A program made the translations under genes and the position numbers. From Pseudolabrys sp. FHR47 (GTDB lineage Bacteria; Pseudomonadota; Alphaproteobacteria; Rhizobiales; Xanthobacteraceae), in the NCBI RefSeq assembly GCF_005153485.1, contig NZ_CP039740.1, positions 2,297,001-2,361,000 on the forward strand: 64,000 bases of DNA. Reading direction: 5' to 3'. Below the pieces are notes generated by a model, which did not search any database, had not been told where the DNA came from, and saw nothing but the letters and a program-made list of their open reading frames with translations. This document shows positions 63,632 to 64,000 of this stretch, one piece after another. How positions within the stretch are numbered: the stretch's first letter is position 1; the number at the start of each line of letters is the position of its first letter.

Positions 63632-64000
63632 TTACGCTTCCGCCTTGTAGGGGCCTGACTTGCCGCCGGTCTTTTCCAAGAGGCGGATGCCCTCGATGCG
63701 CATCGATTTTTCGATGGCTTTGGCCATGTCGTAGATGGTCAGGCAAGCGATCGACACCGCCGTCAGCGCCTCCATCTCGACGCCGGTCTTGCCGGTGACC
63801 TTGACGGTCGCCTGCACCAGGAAACCTGGGAAGCTGTGCTCGGGGAAGATATCGACCGTCACTTTGGTGATCGGCAGCGGGTGACAGAGCGGGATCAGGC
63901 CATGGGTATGTTTGGCCGCCATAATGCCGGCGAGACGGGCGGCGCCGAGGACATCGCCCTTCATCGCATTGCCGGCGATGACGGTGTCGAGCGTCTCCTT
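63632..64000 (-). CDS. moaC: Cyclic pyranopterin monophosphate synthase MoaC, 5' end outside window
   Basis: Converts the MoaA product into cyclic pyranopterin phosphate in molybdenum cofactor synthesis. The visible 122 or so residues begin [12 protein letters not shown] at the window edge and continue [31 protein letters not shown] and [20 protein letters not shown], all diagnostic of MoaC. About 40 N-terminal residues lie beyond the window. Confidence 0.95.
   Translation of the reverse strand, partial: KETLDTVIAGNAMKGDVLGAARLAGIMAAKHTHGLIPLCHPLPITKVTVDIFPEHSFPGFLVQATVKVTGKTGVEMEALTAVSIACLTIYDMAKAIEKSMRIEGIRLLEKTGGKSGPYKAEA

Noticed and set aside
1..64000. CRISPR arrays, tRNA or rRNA genes
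   Set aside because: No regularly spaced repeats and no cloverleaf or rRNA-like sequence were noticed by eye; a tRNAscan or Infernal run could still find a divergent RNA.

Overview
The window looks like a chromosomal segment of an alphaproteobacterium of the order Rhizobiales (Hyphomicrobiales), close to the Bradyrhizobiaceae/Xanthobacteraceae. The evidence is high-GC coding sequence, the gene orders nuoN-birA-rnj-mce, rpsB-tsf-pyrH-frr-uppS-cdsA-dxr-rseP-bamA-lpxD-fabZ-lpxA-lpxI-lpxB and gltA-gltX-comEC-lexA-moeA-moaC, LexA boxes of the alphaproteobacterial form GTTC-N7-GTTC, and several palindromic intergenic repeats of types common in that group. The lineage is inferred from gene content; no 16S rRNA or tRNA gene was seen.

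Layout. 1-4642: end of the complex I operon (nuoN), biotin ligase, RNase J, methylmalonyl-CoA epimerase and a small membrane protein. 4890-10045 (minus): a copper-handling operon (DUF2946, TonB-dependent receptor, copper-uptake-associated protein, YcnI, CopC, CopD/YcnJ) that resembles the copper-starvation operon pcuABCDE of Bradyrhizobium. 10274-15441 (plus): asparagine-synthetase-like enzyme, ProS, and the lipoprotein exporter genes lolC/E and lolD, followed by a convergent 56-residue Flp pilin gene. 15836-20154: a complete transposon with 19-bp inverted repeats, an 8-bp target duplication, an IS1-family-like transposase and cargo that includes a toxin/antitoxin-ImmA module. 20160-20314: a LexA-controlled promoter and a 32-codon gene for a single-span membrane peptide. 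20687-27576: dnaE, a DsbA-NhaA fusion, and a Zur-box-linked COG0523 metallochaperone operon. 28271-45390: translation, isoprenoid, outer-membrane and lipid A genes, plus an unusual FabH and a Gfo/Idh oxidoreductase. 45409-54198: siderophore receptor with a PepSY protein, and an HlyD/RbbA-type ABC exporter. 54273-64000: gltA, gltX, glnS, comEC, lexA, moeA and partial moaC.

How the parts fit. The conserved backbone is interrupted by accessory blocks: copper operon, transposon, siderophore/exporter block and glnS. The strongest lead is at 20160-20314. Two GTTC-N7-GTTC-type LexA boxes lie within or just below a -35/-10 pair, followed by a good ribosome binding site and a 32-aa transmembrane peptide. 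The lexA gene at 61573-62283 has the same promoter architecture. The peptide has the size and form of SidA, the small SOS-induced division inhibitor known from Caulobacter, although homology is not claimed. The transposon inserted exactly at the -35 element of this promoter, and its target duplication left the hexamer intact.
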